A DNA stretch of 64,000 nt from Chrysomallon squamiferum (taxonomy: Eukaryota > Mollusca > Gastropoda > Neomphalida > Peltospiridae). A program made the position numbers and the translations under genes. Of the stretch, positions 63,461-64,000 are shown piece by piece. Below the pieces are notes generated by a model, which saw only the letters and a program-made list of their open reading frames with translations, searched no databases and had not been told where the DNA came from. The stretch is taken from the NCBI GenBank assembly GCA_012295275.1, contig CM022667.1, forward strand, positions 16,666,484-16,730,483, in the 5' to 3' direction. The number at the start of each line of letters is the position of its first letter. The stretch's first letter is position 1.

Positions 63461-63751
63461 CATCTCAGGTATCATGCAGATATGTGTACAACTGAGCAAC
63501 CTAGCAAATTCTTCACGTGAAAAATCCTTCAGTATACACTAATAATGGCTTCATTGCTACGACAAAAGGCTACACACTGTACTGTTGACTATATCATTGA
63601 AAAGTCTTTTTTTACTAAAACATTTCGTAGAAAATAATCAGGCTGAACGATTAAACGAAACTAAAACGACTTTTTTTGTTGGAACAAATTCTTTACAATA
63701 CATTATATTTAAATCTGCTCTTTCTACCTTCCTATTTCTGTCTGAAATCCC

Positions 63752-63837
<86 letters not shown>

Positions 63838-64000
63838 CTACGGCTACTACAACTACAGCTATTACTACTATTAACATCATCATTAGTATCATTACTATGA
63901 TGTTGTACATTACTGACATTATTGAGGCTGTAGTTACTATCAGTGTTGCTGTGCTGGATTCTGATGATAACACTGATGCACCAACAACAGCAATAGTATC
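63461..64000. other. End of duplication, then intron-like sequence with (TTA)n
   Basis: From about 63.69 kb the sequence resembles 5.17-5.45 kb (TTCTTTACAATACATTA, then TTA run 63754-63832, then GTAGTTACTATCAG). No exon in the remaining bases. Confidence 0.55.

Overview
The window looks like nuclear DNA of an invertebrate animal. It has AT-rich introns, GT/AG splice sites, very long microsatellites ((CT)n, (TTA)n, (GTAT)n, (AT)n), and Tc1/mariner (Tigger-like), hAT-Charlie-like and LINE remnants. One LINE fragment encodes the CxxC...DEYHYIFEC motif common in lophotrochozoan, especially molluscan, elements. A mollusc, possibly a cephalopod, is my best guess. This is inference; nothing here fixes the species.

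The dominant content is a rearranged tandem array, on the minus strand, of a small secreted-protein gene family that I do not recognise by name. Each ancestral unit has three exons. Exon S encodes a signal peptide (MAVNM.FFLCVNFIISSVLSMPTTE). Exon A encodes an 8-cysteine module resembling a von Willebrand factor C (VWC) domain. Exon B encodes a 4-cysteine module (CKTPSGHVLRG.EQKYFSDDG.CKC) followed by a Thr/Pro/Ser/Gln tail ending in TT.FS-stop. All three junctions are phase 1, so S-A-B splices in frame and A is a symmetrical 1-1 cassette. I find about 8 more or less complete S exons plus fragments, 9 A exons and 12 B or B-like exons, plus diverged relatives. Only the unit at 48,359-44,063 keeps all three modules intact, and its tail is a roughly 1.8-kb minisatellite with frame disruptions. 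Most other units carry at least one stop, frameshift, lost cysteine or lost splice site. This is birth-and-death evolution by local and segmental duplication.

Layout. 0.6-4.5 kb: decayed unit. 4.8-7.3 kb: spacer, S remnants and a B exon. 7.9-12.6 kb: two intact A exons, a truncated B and an intact S. 14-20.4 kb: B fragments, an A exon, a 51-bp intronic minisatellite and two S exons. 22.5-24.7 kb: decayed A and B. 25.1-26.6 kb (+ strand): exons of SLC7A6OS (Iwr1-type RNA polymerase II nuclear import factor), the only host gene I can name. 28.9-31.1 kb: an A-like exon and spacer, duplicated at 49.2-51.3 kb. 31.8-42.1 kb: several S, A and B exons, two of the B exons with a new 3' splice donor. 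44-48.4 kb: the best-preserved unit. 51.5-64 kb: mainly repeats, including two Tigger-like MITEs, a hAT, a palindromic LINE pair, a three-copy long-inverted-repeat element, a roughly 2.6-2.9-kb direct segmental duplication and a 200-base gap.

If the family is expressed, the products should be small extracellular Cys-rich proteins, some with a mucin-like, length-variable tail. A conserved segment just upstream of each S start codon (CRE/AP-1-like site, E-box, NRF1-like GC motif) suggests the copies share a promoter.
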